Shown piece after piece: positions 15,337-23,372 of a stretch of DNA of 34,280 bases. Each line of letters begins with the position of its first letter. Position 1 is the stretch's first letter. This DNA is from Geodermatophilaceae bacterium (lineage in GTDB: Bacteria > Actinomycetota > Actinomycetes > Mycobacteriales > Geodermatophilaceae). The notes beneath the pieces were generated by a model. The model was not told where the DNA came from, did not search any database, and saw only the letters and a list, made by a program, of their open reading frames with translations. The stretch covers positions 1 through 34,280 of the forward strand of contig JACCZY010000079.1 of NCBI GenBank assembly GCA_013695685.1. The letters run 5' to 3'. The translations under genes were made by a program, and so were the position numbers.

Positions 15337-17013
15337 ATGGCTGCACGCGAGGACTTCCTGGCCGCACGCGACTTCCTGCTCTCGGTCCGCGAGGATTACG
15401 AGCGTGCAGTAGCGGAGTTCCGCTGGCCTGTCCTGACCGAGTTCAACTGGGCGCTGGACCACTTCGACCACCTCGAACCCGACGCGCTCGCGCTGTGGAT
15501 CGTCCATGAGGACGGCAGCGAGGAGAAGCTGACGTTCGGAGACCTGCAAGCCAGGTCCAACCAGCTCGCCAACCACCTCAGATCGCTGGGCGTACGCCGG
15601 GGCGACCGGTTGCTGCTCATGCTCGGCAACGTCACGCCGCTGTGGGTCACGATGCTGGCCGCCACGAAGATCGGCGCAGTGATCATCCCGACCAGCACCC
15701 TGCTCGGCGCCGGGGAACTTGCCGACCGGCTCGAGCGCGGCCAGGTGCGGGTGGTTGTCACCGCAGCCGCCCTGGCTGGGCGCTTCGTCGGGCTGGCCGG
15801 CGCGGAGATCCGGATCAGCGTCGACAACCCGGTCGCGACCTGGGCGTCGTACGCGGACGCATCCGATCAGCCGGTGGAGTACGAACCGGACCAGTTCACT
15901 CAGGCCGGGGAACCCCTCTTTCTGTATTTCACCTCCGGTACGACGTCCCAACCCAAGCTCGTCGAGCACACGCACGTCTCCTATCCGGTCGGCCACCTGT
16001 CGACGATGTTCTGGATTGGCGTACGCCCGGGCGACATCCACCTCAACATCAGCTCTCCCGGGTGGGGCAAGCACGCCTGGAGCAACCTGTTCGGCCCCTG
16101 GAACGCCGGCGCGACCGTCTTCGTCGTCAACCAGGCCCGCTTCGACGCGCCGGCGCTGCTCCGCGAGATGCGGCGGTGCGAGGTCACGACGTTCTGCGCC
16201 CCGCCAACGGTGTGGCGTTTGCTCGTGCAGCACGATCTGGCGTCGTACGACCTGTCGTTGCGCGAGGTGATCGGCGCCGGCGAGCCACTGAACGCCGAGA
16301 TCATCGACCAGGTGCGCACCGCCTGGGGCTTGACGATCCGGGACGGCTTCGGGCAGACCGAGACGACGGCGATGTGCGGCAACTCCCCCGGCCAGCCGGT
16401 CAAGGACGGATCGATGGGCCGCCCGCTGCCCGGGTACTCGATCGTCCTGCTCGATCCGGACGGCAACCCCGCCGACGAGGGCGAGATCTGCCTCGATCTG
16501 TCCGATCGGCCGCTGGGACTGATGGTCGGCTACCGCGATGACGAGTCCCGTACGGCGGATGCGACGGCCGGCGGCTACTACCACACCGGCGACGTGGCCC
16601 GGCGCGACAGCGAGGGCTACATCACCTACGTCGGGCGCACCGACGACGTCTTCAAGGCCTCGGACTACCGGATCAGCCCCTTCGAGTTGGAGAGCGTGCT
16701 GATCGAGCATCCCGCCGTCGCTGAGGCGGCCATCGTCCCGTCGCCGGACCCGATCCGGCTCGCTGTGCCCAAGGCGTACGTCGTACTGGCCAGCGGTCAC
16801 GAGCCGACGGCCGAGACGGCGGCGGCGATCCTGACCTACTGCCGGGGGCGGCTGGCGCCGTTCAAGCGGATCCGGCGGATCGAGTTCGCCGAGCTGCCGA
16901 AGACCATCAGCGGCAAGATCCGGCGGGTGGAGCTGCGTACGTCGGAGCACGATCGGGCCGGCGAAGCACGCAAACCGCAGGAGTTCTGGGAGGAGGACCT
17001 CGAGCCACGCTGA
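15337..17013 (+). CDS. AMP-forming acyl-CoA synthetase (ACSM/acetyl-CoA synthetase-like)
   Basis: A 558-residue adenylate-forming ligase that activates a carboxylic acid with ATP and joins it to CoA. It has the P-loop YFTSGTTSQPK, SSPGWGKHAWSNLFGPW, the adenine motif DGFGQTETT, YYHTGDVARRDSEGYITYVGR, and the C-terminal hinge and lysine region SDYRISPFELES and KTISGKIRR. The N-terminal layout (FNWALDHFDHL) and the length match medium-chain/ACSM-type synthetases more than true acetyl-CoA synthetase; the acid is unknown. ATG 15337 is the natural start. The divergent dehydrogenase could supply acid substrates if it oxidises an alcohol to an aldehyde, which is only suggested by position. Confidence 0.9.
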   Translation: MAAREDFLAARDFLLSVREDYERAVAEFRWPVLTEFNWALDHFDHLEPDALALWIVHEDGSEEKLTFGDLQARSNQLANHLRSLGVRRGDRLLLMLGNVTPLWVTMLAATKIGAVIIPTSTLLGAGELADRLERGQVRVVVTAAALAGRFVGLAGAEIRISVDNPVATWASYADASDQPVEYEPDQFTQAGEPLFLYFTSGTTSQPKLVEHTHVSYPVGHLSTMFWIGVRPGDIHLNISSPGWGKHAWSNLFGPWNAGATVFVVNQARFDAPALLREMRRCEVTTFCAPPTVWRLLVQHDLASYDLSLREVIGAGEPLNAEIIDQVRTAWGLTIRDGFGQTETTAMCGNSPGQPVKDGSMGRPLPGYSIVLLDPDGNPADEGEICLDLSDRPLGLMVGYRDDESRTADATAGGYYHTGDVARRDSEGYITYVGRTDDVFKASDYRISPFELESVLIEHPAVAEAAIVPSPDPIRLAVPKAYVVLASGHEPTAETAAAILTYCRGRLAPFKRIRRIEFAELPKTISGKIRRVELRTSEHDRAGEARKPQEFWEEDLEPR

Positions 17014-17022
17014 AAACCCGTC

Positions 17023-17067
17023 ATCGGATGTGGATTCGGTCAGTTCTGGGCCCAAGCCGCATCCAAT
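17023..17067. repeat. Palindromic repeat, copy 1 (45 bp)
   Basis: An imperfect palindrome beginning ATCGGATG and ending CCGCATCCAAT around a central CAGTTCT. It is about 37/45 identical, in the same orientation, to a second copy at 18128-18172. It lies between the acyl-CoA synthetase stop and the convergent gene's 3' end, and encodes that gene's last residues (DAAWAQN) and its stop codon. Confidence 0.7.
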
Positions 17068-18041
17068 GTCGCTGAATCGGCGCGGATGGTGCAACCGGGC
17101 CCGCAAGCTTTCAGCGGCCCGGGCCAGCCACCCTGCTCGAGCAGCCCGCCGACCTGGACGGCAACCATGCATCGGTGTGTGATGACCGAGCGCCAGCCGT
17201 ATCGCAGCGTCGCTTCCTGGCGCTGGAGGACCTCGTTGTCACGGATGTCGTCGAGCTCCCGCTCGTCCTCCGGATGCGCCGCCCGCCCGTCCAACTCCAC
17301 GACCAACCGCCACCGGCGGTACCGGACATCCCGGTAGCGACGCCGGCCGCGTCGACCCTCCGCCCGGTTGCGGGTACCACGGGGAAGCCCATGCGCACGC
17401 TCGACATCTCGCACGTAACACCGCTCGAGCGGGGTGGTAACGCCGTCACGGACATCAGAGAGCAGGTCCATGACCAGCGCGCGTCGTCGCAGCCGGTTGC
17501 GTGCGCGCGCAGCTGCGGAGAGCCGCCGCGGTGTGGTGAGGCGCTGCTGGCAGGCACGCAAGACGAGATCGATGACGTGCCTGTCCTTCCTCGACACGTC
17601 GATCTGATCCAGGACGGTGTCCTCGACTGTGGTCCGCGGAGGCGTCTTGGCCGGATGGCGCTTGGCTGACAGCGCGCGTGACTGGCGAACGTGGACGCCA
17701 GGACGGCTCGGGTGATGACGACGACCGTGTGGCACGCAGACATCGATCTGCTGGGGGAGGTCCGGCCGCAGGCCGCACAGCCACTCAGCTGTGTCATGGC
17801 TGGCCACGGCGTCCGGGCCGGCGTACAGCAGTCCCGCCCACACCCGAGCCGGGTCGGGAAGGGGGCCGGTGAAGGTGGCGTAGACCCCCGGATGGACGCG
17901 CCGCCAACGCCGGCCACGCATGTGCGAGCGAACAACTGCTCGGCTGATCCCCATGTCACGCAGCTGTGCCCGCGAGACGACGCCGTCCTGACCCTGCGCC
18001 AGGGCACGCAGTTCCCGTTCCTGACCGGTGGTGAATGGCAC
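17040..18041 (-). CDS. AbiEi-like antitoxin domain plus DUF559/PD-(D/E)XK-like domain
   Basis: A 333-residue protein. The N-terminal part (residues about 1-60: QDGVVSRAQLRDMGISRAVV, then RRVHPGVYATFTG) is the winged-helix AbiEi-type antitoxin domain. The C-terminal part (from PLERCYVRDVE through YRDVRYRRWRLVVELDG to HPEDERELDDIRDNEVL) fits the DUF559/Vsr-like restriction-nuclease fold with a plausible catalytic Glu, Asp and ELD set. Many actinobacteria carry such single proteins without an AbiEii toxin, and none is adjacent here. GTG 18041 (MPFTTGQERELRALAQG) is the likely start; an upstream ATG at 18167 lies inside repeat copy 2. The C-terminus lies inside copy 1, suggesting the gene arrived or was trimmed with the repeats. 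Confidence 0.75.
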   Translation of the reverse strand: MPFTTGQERELRALAQGQDGVVSRAQLRDMGISRAVVRSHMRGRRWRRVHPGVYATFTGPLPDPARVWAGLLYAGPDAVASHDTAEWLCGLRPDLPQQIDVCVPHGRRHHPSRPGVHVRQSRALSAKRHPAKTPPRTTVEDTVLDQIDVSRKDRHVIDLVLRACQQRLTTPRRLSAAARARNRLRRRALVMDLLSDVRDGVTTPLERCYVRDVERAHGLPRGTRNRAEGRRGRRRYRDVRYRRWRLVVELDGRAAHPEDERELDDIRDNEVLQRQEATLRYGWRSVITHRCMVAVQVGGLLEQGGWPGPLKACGPGCTIRADSATLDAAWAQN

Positions 18042-18126
18042 AGTCCCAGAGTGAGCCGGGCAACCGCGGCTGACGACAGTCCCGGCCAACCTGTGGATAC
18101 GCGCCGATATCCCCCGAATAGAACAC

Positions 18127-18173
18127 GATCGGATGCGATTCCGGTCAGTTCTCGACCGAAGCCGCATCCGATC
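18127..18173. repeat. Palindromic repeat, copy 2 (47 bp)
   Basis: Begins GATCGGATGCG and ends CGCATCCGATC (11-bp perfect outer arms), with inner CGGTC/GACCG pairing around AGTTCT. It is a direct-oriented relative of copy 1, 1,105 bp away. It lies between the presumed start of the AbiEi-like gene and the 3' end of regX3. The rest of 18042-18241 shows no gene. Confidence 0.7.
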
Positions 18174-18241
18174 ATGGAGTTCTGCGGCGCCAGCATCGGC
18201 TCAAGCGCCGGCGAGGGTACAGGCACCGGACGGAGCCGGGC

Positions 18242-18922
18242 TCAGGCCTCGAACTTGTAACCGAGTCCGCGGACGGTCACCAGGTGCTTCGGCTGGGCCG
18301 GATCGGGCTCCAGTTTGGCCCGCAGCCGCTTCACGTGGACGTCGAGAGTCTTCGTGTCGCCCACGTAATCCGCCCCCCAGACCCGGTCGATCAGCTGCCC
18401 GCGGGTGAGCACCCGCCCGGCGTTACGCAGCAGCAACTCCAGCAGGTCGAACTCCTTGAGCGGCATCGCGGTGACCTTGCCGGCCACGGTCACCACATGC
18501 CGGTCCGGATCCATCCGGACCGGACCCACCTCCAGGGTCGGTACGTCGACGTCTTCGGAATCGTTATGCCGTCGCAGCACGGCTCGGATCCGGGCGACGA
18601 GCTCCCGGGCGGAGTACGGCTTCGTGACGTAGTCATCGGCGCCGAGTTCCAGCCCCACCACCTTGTCGATCTCGGAATCCTTGGCGGTCAGCATGATGAT
18701 CGGGACCGGCGACCGCTGCCGCAGCGCTCGGCATACCTCGGTGCCCGGTAGGCCGGGCAGCATCAGATCGAGCAGCACGACGTCGGCGCCGGCTCGATCG
18801 AACTCGTCGAGCGCTTCCGGACCGGTGGCAGCCAGTCCCACTTCGAAGCCCTCCCGGCGCAGCATGTACGACAGTGCGTCGGAGAAGGACTCCTCGTCCT
18901 CGACGACGAGGACTCTGGTCAT
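18242..18922 (-). CDS. regX3: Two-component response regulator RegX3
   Basis: A 226-residue OmpR-family regulator. The receiver domain has the acidic pair Glu8/Asp9, phospho-acceptor Asp52 (VVLLDLMLPG), Thr in IMLTAK and Lys in YVTKPYS. The winged-helix DNA-binding domain (from about 128) includes MPLKEFDLLELLLRNAGRV and VHVKRLRAKLE. Its place directly after senX3 and close to gpm and mshA matches M. tuberculosis Rv0491, the regulator of phosphate-limitation responses. Its start overlaps the senX3 stop by ATGA. A role in phosphate control is inferred from orthology. Confidence 0.92.
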   Translation of the reverse strand: MTRVLVVEDEESFSDALSYMLRREGFEVGLAATGPEALDEFDRAGADVVLLDLMLPGLPGTEVCRALRQRSPVPIIMLTAKDSEIDKVVGLELGADDYVTKPYSARELVARIRAVLRRHNDSEDVDVPTLEVGPVRMDPDRHVVTVAGKVTAMPLKEFDLLELLLRNAGRVLTRGQLIDRVWGADYVGDTKTLDVHVKRLRAKLEPDPAQPKHLVTVRGLGYKFEA

Positions 18923-20064
18923 GAACGCGCCTCCTGGGTCTGACGGGGTGCGAGCGCCGGGTCGGGCGCAAGTGGGATACGCAGGGTGAACGTCGAACCC
19001 GTACCGAGCTGGCTGCTGATCCGTACGCCGCCGCCGTGGTTGGTGGCGATGTGCTTGACGATGGCCAAGCCGAGGCCGTTGCCCCCGGTGGCGGTGGCCC
19101 GGGCCGGGTCGACCCGGTAGAAGCGCTCGAAGATGCGGTCCTGATCCCCGGGCGGGATGCCCTCGCCCTGGTCGGTCACCGCGATCTCAGCGAAGCCGGA
19201 CTGGCTGCGTGCGGCCACGGTGACCGTCGTGCCAGGCGCGCTGTAGGCGACCGCATTCGACAGCAGGTTCGTCAGCGCTGTGACCAACTGCCCTTCCGCG
19301 CCCAGCACGTGCTCCTCGGCGTCCCCGCTCACCGACAAGCGGATCGCCTTCGCGTCGGCGGCCAATCTGGCCCGGTCGACAGCCTCGGCAATGACGACCC
19401 GCACGGACACGAGAGCCCGTTCGGGGAGAGGATCACCGCCCTGCAGGCGGGACAGGTCGATCAGCTCCCGGACAAGCCGGTTCAGGCGCTGCGCCTCGTG
19501 CACCGCCCGGGTCGAGAACCGCCGGATCGCCTCGGGGTCGTTGGACGCGTCCTGCATCGCCTCGGCGAGCAGCGACAGGGCACCCACCGGGGTCTTGAGC
19601 TCGTGACTGACGTTGGCCATGAAGTCCCGGCGTACGTCCTCGATCCTCCTCGCTTCGGTGACGTCCAGGACCAGCAGGGCGACAGTTCCACCGTCGTCCA
19701 GCCGCATGGCCTGGACGCTGACCGTGCGCGGGCCGGCGCCGATGAGTTCGGCCGTCAGCCGGACGTCCTCATGACGTTGACCGGTACGCCGAACTGTCGC
19801 GGCGAGCCGGAGCAGATGCGGCACCGCCAGCTCGCGACCCCTCACGACGCCCAGTCCGCGCGCAGCGGCGTTCGCCAGGACCACCTCGTCGCCGGCATCC
19901 ACGACGACCGCGCCGGGCTCCATCAGATCGACCACCCGACGGGCGACGTCGAAGCTGTCCTCGGGCTCCGTGGCTTGCGCCGCCGCACGTCGGCGCGCCG
20001 CGATCAGGGCGAGGGTCAGGACGATGCCCGCCACGAAACCTGCCAGCGCGATCAAGGCCTCCAC
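18919..20064 (-). CDS. senX3: Sensor histidine kinase SenX3
   Basis: A 381-residue membrane kinase that phosphorylates RegX3. One N-terminal hydrophobic helix (residues about 3-24) is followed by a PAS-like segment (MEPGAVVVDAGDEVVLANAAARGLG in two pieces around 48-72). Next come the H-box FMANVSHELKTPVGAL with His154, the N-box ALTNLLSNAVAYS, the G1 box VTDQGEGIP, the F-box IFERFYRV and the G2 box GGNGLGLAIV. Mycobacterial SenX3 has two hydrophobic stretches close together; here I see one clear helix. It starts at GTG 20064, about 100 nt after gpm; that gap shows no clear gene or repeat and may hold a separate promoter. Confidence 0.92.
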   Translation of the reverse strand: MEALIALAGFVAGIVLTLALIAARRRAAAQATEPEDSFDVARRVVDLMEPGAVVVDAGDEVVLANAAARGLGVVRGRELAVPHLLRLAATVRRTGQRHEDVRLTAELIGAGPRTVSVQAMRLDDGGTVALLVLDVTEARRIEDVRRDFMANVSHELKTPVGALSLLAEAMQDASNDPEAIRRFSTRAVHEAQRLNRLVRELIDLSRLQGGDPLPERALVSVRVVIAEAVDRARLAADAKAIRLSVSGDAEEHVLGAEGQLVTALTNLLSNAVAYSAPGTTVTVAARSQSGFAEIAVTDQGEGIPPGDQDRIFERFYRVDPARATATGGNGLGLAIVKHIATNHGGGVRISSQLGTGSTFTLRIPLAPDPALAPRQTQEARS

Positions 20065-20162
20065 CCGACGATCGTAGGTCCGCCGCGGACAGTCCTGGTC
20101 GAAGGCGGCTGGCGACGCGGGGGGCGGGGGCAGAGTTCACCCGCCAGACCCGCTCCGTTCGC

Positions 20163-20918
20163 CTACCGACCCTGGTTCTTCACAGCTTCGATCGCCGCGG
20201 CGGCCGCCGCCGGGTCCAGGTAGCGCCCACCCGGCGTCAGCGGACGCAGCTGCTCGTCCAGATCGTAGAGCAGCGGGATGCCGGTCGGGATGTTCAGCGC
20301 CACGACCTCCTGCTCGCCCATCCCGTCCAGGTGCTTCACCAGCGCCCGGAGGCTGTTGCCGTGTGCGACGACGAGCACGTTGTGCCCAACCAGCAGGTCG
20401 GGCACGATCGCGTCGTACCAGTACGGCAGCATCCGTACGACGACGTCCTTGAGGCACTCGGTTTCTGGCCGTAGTTCAGGCGGCAGCTTCGCGTAGCGTG
20501 GGTCGTCGTACTGGCTCCACCTGTCCCCGCGCGGCAGCGGTGGCGGCGGCGTGTCGTACGAGCGACGCCAGAGCATGAACTGCTGCTCGCCGTACTCGGC
20601 CAGCGTCGCCGCCTTGTCCTTGCCCTGCAGAGCACCGTAATGGCGCTCGTTCAACCGCCAGCTCCGGCGTACCGGGATCCACGACCGCTCGGCGACGTCC
20701 AGCGTTGCCGTGGCGGTCTCGATCGCCCGACGCAGCACCGAGGTATGAAGCACGTCGGGGAGCAGTCCGTGCTCCCCGAGCAACTCCCCGCCACGCCCCG
20801 CCTCCCGGTCGCCGAGGTCGGTCAACCCGACGTCCACCCAGCCGGTGAAGAGGTTCTTGTCGTTCCAGTCGCTCTGCCCGTGCCGGAGTAAGACCAGATT
20901 GCCAACCATGACCGCCAT
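20163..20918 (-). CDS. gpmA: 2,3-bisphosphoglycerate-dependent phosphoglycerate mutase
   Basis: A 251-residue glycolytic enzyme interconverting 3- and 2-phosphoglycerate. The phosphohistidine motif is [12 protein letters not shown] (His13), followed by [30 protein letters not shown] and the second catalytic histidine in [15 protein letters not shown]. Two starts fit: ATG 20918, or ATG 20909 preceded by AGGATGG; the latter gives 248 residues, nearer the usual N-terminus. Its position upstream of senX3-regX3 is the same as gpm1 (Rv0489) in M. tuberculosis. Confidence 0.95.
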   Translation of the reverse strand: MAVMVGNLVLLRHGQSDWNDKNLFTGWVDVGLTDLGDREAGRGGELLGEHGLLPDVLHTSVLRRAIETATATLDVAERSWIPVRRSWRLNERHYGALQGKDKAATLAEYGEQQFMLWRRSYDTPPPPLPRGDRWSQYDDPRYAKLPPELRPETECLKDVVVRMLPYWYDAIVPDLLVGHNVLVVAHGNSLRALVKHLDGMGEQEVVALNIPTGIPLLYDLDEQLRPLTPGGRYLDPAAAAAAIEAVKNQGR

Positions 20919-20966
20919 CCTGCCCGACCCCAGGGACCGGGCTGGGGCCGGCTCAGGCGGGCTGCG

Positions 20967-21635
20967 TCAGACCGACGGGTAGCGGGTGTCCGTGCCGGTG
21001 TAGCGGGTCTCTGTGCCGGTGTTGCTTCCAGAGTCCGACGCGAGCCGCACGTTCTCAGTGGCTCGCTGGGAGTCGGACTTGACGCTCTCCGCGGCCGAGC
21101 GACCTTCGTTCTTGACGTTCTCAGCGGCCTCGCTGGCCGTGTCGGACACCGCTTGGGCCGCCTGCTGGGCCGGCTCCTGCATGTTGTCCTTGATCTCCCC
21201 GGCGATCTGGCCGAGATTCTCCGTCAACGGCTGGCTGTGCTCGCGGGCGGCGTCAACCAGTTGACCGGCCGCCTGCTGCTCGCGCTGGCTCGCCGGTATG
21301 AGGGCAGAGACGAGCCAGCCGGCACCGAAGGCCATCAGCCCCGCAGCCAGGGGATTACCCTGCGCCCGCTGTTTCGCCGACCCGGCGAGGTCGGACGTGC
21401 TGTCGGCGACCCCGGAGGCAGCTGAGGACAGGGTGGACTGGCTGGAGTGGGACGCATCCGAGGCGCTGCCCATGACTTTCTCCTTCGCGTTGGTCAAAGC
21501 GTTCTTCGCTCGTCCCACCCGGCGGTCCATGATCCGTGCGGGGCTGACTTTCTCGGTGAGAGCGTCTGCGTCGTACGTCAGTTCTTGTCGGGTCTGCTCT
21601 ATCTCGCGCCTCAGTTGTTCAGCGTCCGTGCCCAC
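20967..21635 (-). CDS. DUF3618-type membrane-associated protein
   Basis: A 222-residue protein. The N-terminal part (EQLRREIEQTRQELTYDADALTEKVSP, given here as two stretches of one helix) matches DUF3618, a short helical region in actinobacterial envelope proteins. A hydrophobic segment around residues 105-120 (NPLAAGLMAFGAGWLVSALIP) is flanked by long Ala/Ser/Gln/Glu helices resembling LEA-like stress proteins (QAVSDTASEAAENVKNEG). It ends in a Thr/Tyr/Arg tail with YTGTDTRYPSV. GTG 21635 is chosen because an ideal AAGGAGG lies 7 nt upstream. It overlaps the preceding gene by 25 nt. Function is unknown; an envelope or stress role is inferred. Confidence 0.8.
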   Translation of the reverse strand: MGTDAEQLRREIEQTRQELTYDADALTEKVSPARIMDRRVGRAKNALTNAKEKVMGSASDASHSSQSTLSSAASGVADSTSDLAGSAKQRAQGNPLAAGLMAFGAGWLVSALIPASQREQQAAGQLVDAAREHSQPLTENLGQIAGEIKDNMQEPAQQAAQAVSDTASEAAENVKNEGRSAAESVKSDSQRATENVRLASDSGSNTGTETRYTGTDTRYPSV

Positions 21636-22027
21636 TGGGCATCCTCCTTGAGAGTGTCGATCGTCTGCTCGGGCTTGGGGTTGACCTGCTTGAGCTTCTT
21701 GCGGCCCGCGCTGCCCAGGACCGCCGCGGCGATCGCCCAGAGGACCGTCACGATGAGAGCCGCCCAGGCGAGATTCATGACGTTCCCGAGGGCCCACATC
21801 ACTGTCAAGGAGATGAACACCAGAGCCATGTGGCCGGCCACACCGGCACCGGCGAGCATCCCTGCCGCCTTGCCAGCCTTGGTCGCCTCTTCCTTCATCT
21901 CAAGCTTTGCCAGCTCGAGTTCTTGGCGCATCAGCTTGGTCAGATCACCTGCGAGCTCGCCCAGGAGGTCTCCCACCGACCGGCTCTCGACATCAGGTCG
22001 CAGCGGTTCTGGTTGTGCGCTACTCAC
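21611..22027 (-). CDS. Holin-like (DUF1469/Phage_holin_3_6 type) membrane protein
   Basis: A 138-residue protein. The N-terminal amphipathic region (VGDLLGELAGDLTKLMRQE, LELAKLEMKEEATKAG) is followed by two hydrophobic helices around residues 55-80 and 85-108 (GVAGHMALVFISLTVMWAL and AALIVTVLWAIAAAVLG). This is the layout of chromosomal holin-like DUF1469 proteins, which are housekeeping membrane proteins and not evidence of a prophage. It starts at GTG 22027, overlapping the upstream stop (GTGA), with AGGGGGG upstream, and its 3' end overlaps the DUF3618 gene. It is the middle gene of a three-gene coupled module. Confidence 0.82.
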   Translation of the reverse strand: MSSAQPEPLRPDVESRSVGDLLGELAGDLTKLMRQELELAKLEMKEEATKAGKAAGMLAGAGVAGHMALVFISLTVMWALGNVMNLAWAALIVTVLWAIAAAVLGSAGRKKLKQVNPKPEQTIDTLKEDAQWARTLNN

Positions 22028-22824
22028 GGGCGGTATCCCCCCTGTGCGTCGTCCTGCCCACCGTCGGTGCGCTGGGGGTAGACCGGCGGCGGGTACGACT
22101 GGTCAGTGACCGGAGGGCCGTAGGGGTCGGGGGTGCCGTAGGGCTGCGAGGTGCCGTAGGGCTCCGGGGTGCCGTAGGGCTCCGGGGTGCCGTAGGGGTC
22201 AGCGCCGTAGCCCGCCGAGGCCGGCGGCACCGCCTCGTACTCCGGGTACGCCGGCGCTCCGGCGGCGGGCACACCACCACCCGGCGGGACGCCGAAATCG
22301 GTTGTGGCGGGGTACGGAGCGGCCATCCCTTCGGAGTTGCTGGCAGCCGCACCGCGGGTAAGCCGACCGGCGAGCAGGCCGGCAGCGGCGGCACCCAGCA
22401 GGAACGCTCCAGGACGGCGGCGCGCGAAGTCCGTGGCCTGGTGCACCAGATCTCCCGGCTGCTTATCCTCAAGGAATCCGGCGGCCCGGCGACCGCGGTC
22501 GGCCAGCTGCCGCGCCGCGTCTGTAGCCAGGCCCGACTGACCCCCGTTGTTGGCCATCTGGTCGAGCTCGTCACTCAGCGACCGAAGGGTCTCGGTCAGC
22601 CGGTCGCGCTGTGTGGTCGCCTGCTCGTCGACCTGGCTCTTGAACTGCCTGCCCAGGTCGCTCACCTGAGCCTTGGCTTCGGAGACCACCTCCCGGGCCT
22701 GCTCCTGAGCGGTCCCTGCCACCTGTCCGGCGGCCCCGCCTGCGTTCTGGGCGACGTTCGATGCCTCGTCCTTGGCGACGTCAGTCGTGCCCGGACCGGC
22801 GCTGTACCCTGCGCTCATGTTCAC
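22024..22824 (-). CDS. Ala/Gln-rich membrane protein with YGTPEP repeats
   Basis: A protein of about 266 residues. The first 110 are Ala/Gln/Glu-rich predicted helices (NVAQNAGGAAGQVAGTAQEQ, then LGRQFKSQVDEQATTQRDRL), followed by FARRRPGAFLLGAAAAGLLAG, a short hydrophobic segment likely to sit in the membrane. The C-terminal third is low-complexity Pro/Tyr/Gly with four YGTPEP-like repeats encoded by 18-nt tandem repeats (22115-22204). GTG 22824 overlaps the ybjN stop; ATG 22818 has AGGGAG upstream and is an equally good start. Function is unknown. It is coupled with the holin-like and DUF3618 genes, suggesting one envelope-associated unit. Confidence 0.75.
   Translation of the reverse strand: MNMSAGYSAGPGTTDVAKDEASNVAQNAGGAAGQVAGTAQEQAREVVSEAKAQVSDLGRQFKSQVDEQATTQRDRLTETLRSLSDELDQMANNGGQSGLATDAARQLADRGRRAAGFLEDKQPGDLVHQATDFARRRPGAFLLGAAAAGLLAGRLTRGAAASNSEGMAAPYPATTDFGVPPGGGVPAAGAPAYPEYEAVPPASAGYGADPYGTPEPYGTPEPYGTSQPYGTPDPYGPPVTDQSYPPPVYPQRTDGGQDDAQGGYRP
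22115..22204. repeat. 18-nt tandem repeat encoding YGTPEP
   Basis: At least four consecutive units close to GTGCCGTAGGGCTCCGGG (22133-22150, 22151-22168, 22169-22186, 22187-22204) plus a diverged one before them. The second and third units are identical, so this array could vary in copy number between strains. Confidence 0.85.
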
Positions 22825-23372
22825 TCCCTAGCTCTTGGCTTCTGGTTGAGGGCTGCCCGTTCGGGAGGGGCCTGAAACAACGGATCTGCGAAGGCGGCGA
22901 ACGCCTGCAGGTTGGCCAACGACTCACCGCGCTTGGCACGCCACTCCCACTCGCGCCGGATCGAGGAGCCGAAGCCGATCTCCAGCATCGTGTTGAAGTG
23001 CTCGTCCGCGTAGCTCAGGACGGCCCCCAGTAACCGGTCCAGTTCGTCAGCATCCACAGTGGACAGTGGCAGCCGTCCGGTGAGGTACACGTCGCCGACC
23101 TTGTCGATGCTGAAGGCGACGCCGAACAGTTTCGCGTTGAGTTGCAGCAGGTACTCCCACAGCTGCTCGCGGTTCTCATCCGGCTGTCGGCAGACAAAGG
23201 CGGAAACCTGCAACGAGTGCTCGCCGACGACGAGCCAGCAGTTCGTCTGCAGCTTCTTCTCCCCCGGCAGTGTCACGAGGTACCGCCCCGGGCCGGGCGA
23301 CTGGTAATCCAGTTCGCCCGCGTCGAGGACCGCCCGGATGATGGAGTCGGGTGACGGCGACGCCGGACTCAC
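22821..23372 (-). CDS. YbjN-domain protein
   Basis: A 183-residue protein of the YbjN / type III secretion chaperone-like fold ([60 protein letters not shown]). Its position directly after mshA is the same as Rv0487 in M. tuberculosis. The role is unknown; no catalytic residues or membrane segments are seen. GTG 23372 overlaps the mshA stop (GTGA), so the pair is translationally coupled. It holds CTGTCCACTGTGGAT (coding strand of 23052-23066), encoding LSTVD, identical to a site in murB. Confidence 0.85.
   Translation of the reverse strand: MSPASPSPDSIIRAVLDAGELDYQSPGPGRYLVTLPGEKKLQTNCWLVVGEHSLQVSAFVCRQPDENREQLWEYLLQLNAKLFGVAFSIDKVGDVYLTGRLPLSTVDADELDRLLGAVLSYADEHFNTMLEIGFGSSIRREWEWRAKRGESLANLQAFAAFADPLFQAPPERAALNQKPRARE

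Noticed and set aside
15307-17172. 621-codon minus-strand frame opposite the acyl-CoA synthetase
   Set aside because: A GC-driven shadow; composition is Arg/Gly/Asp/Val-rich without motifs, and the plus-strand gene has all ligase signatures.
21611-22027. Holin-like gene as a sign of a prophage
   Set aside because: DUF1469-type proteins are common chromosomal genes, and no other phage gene is present.
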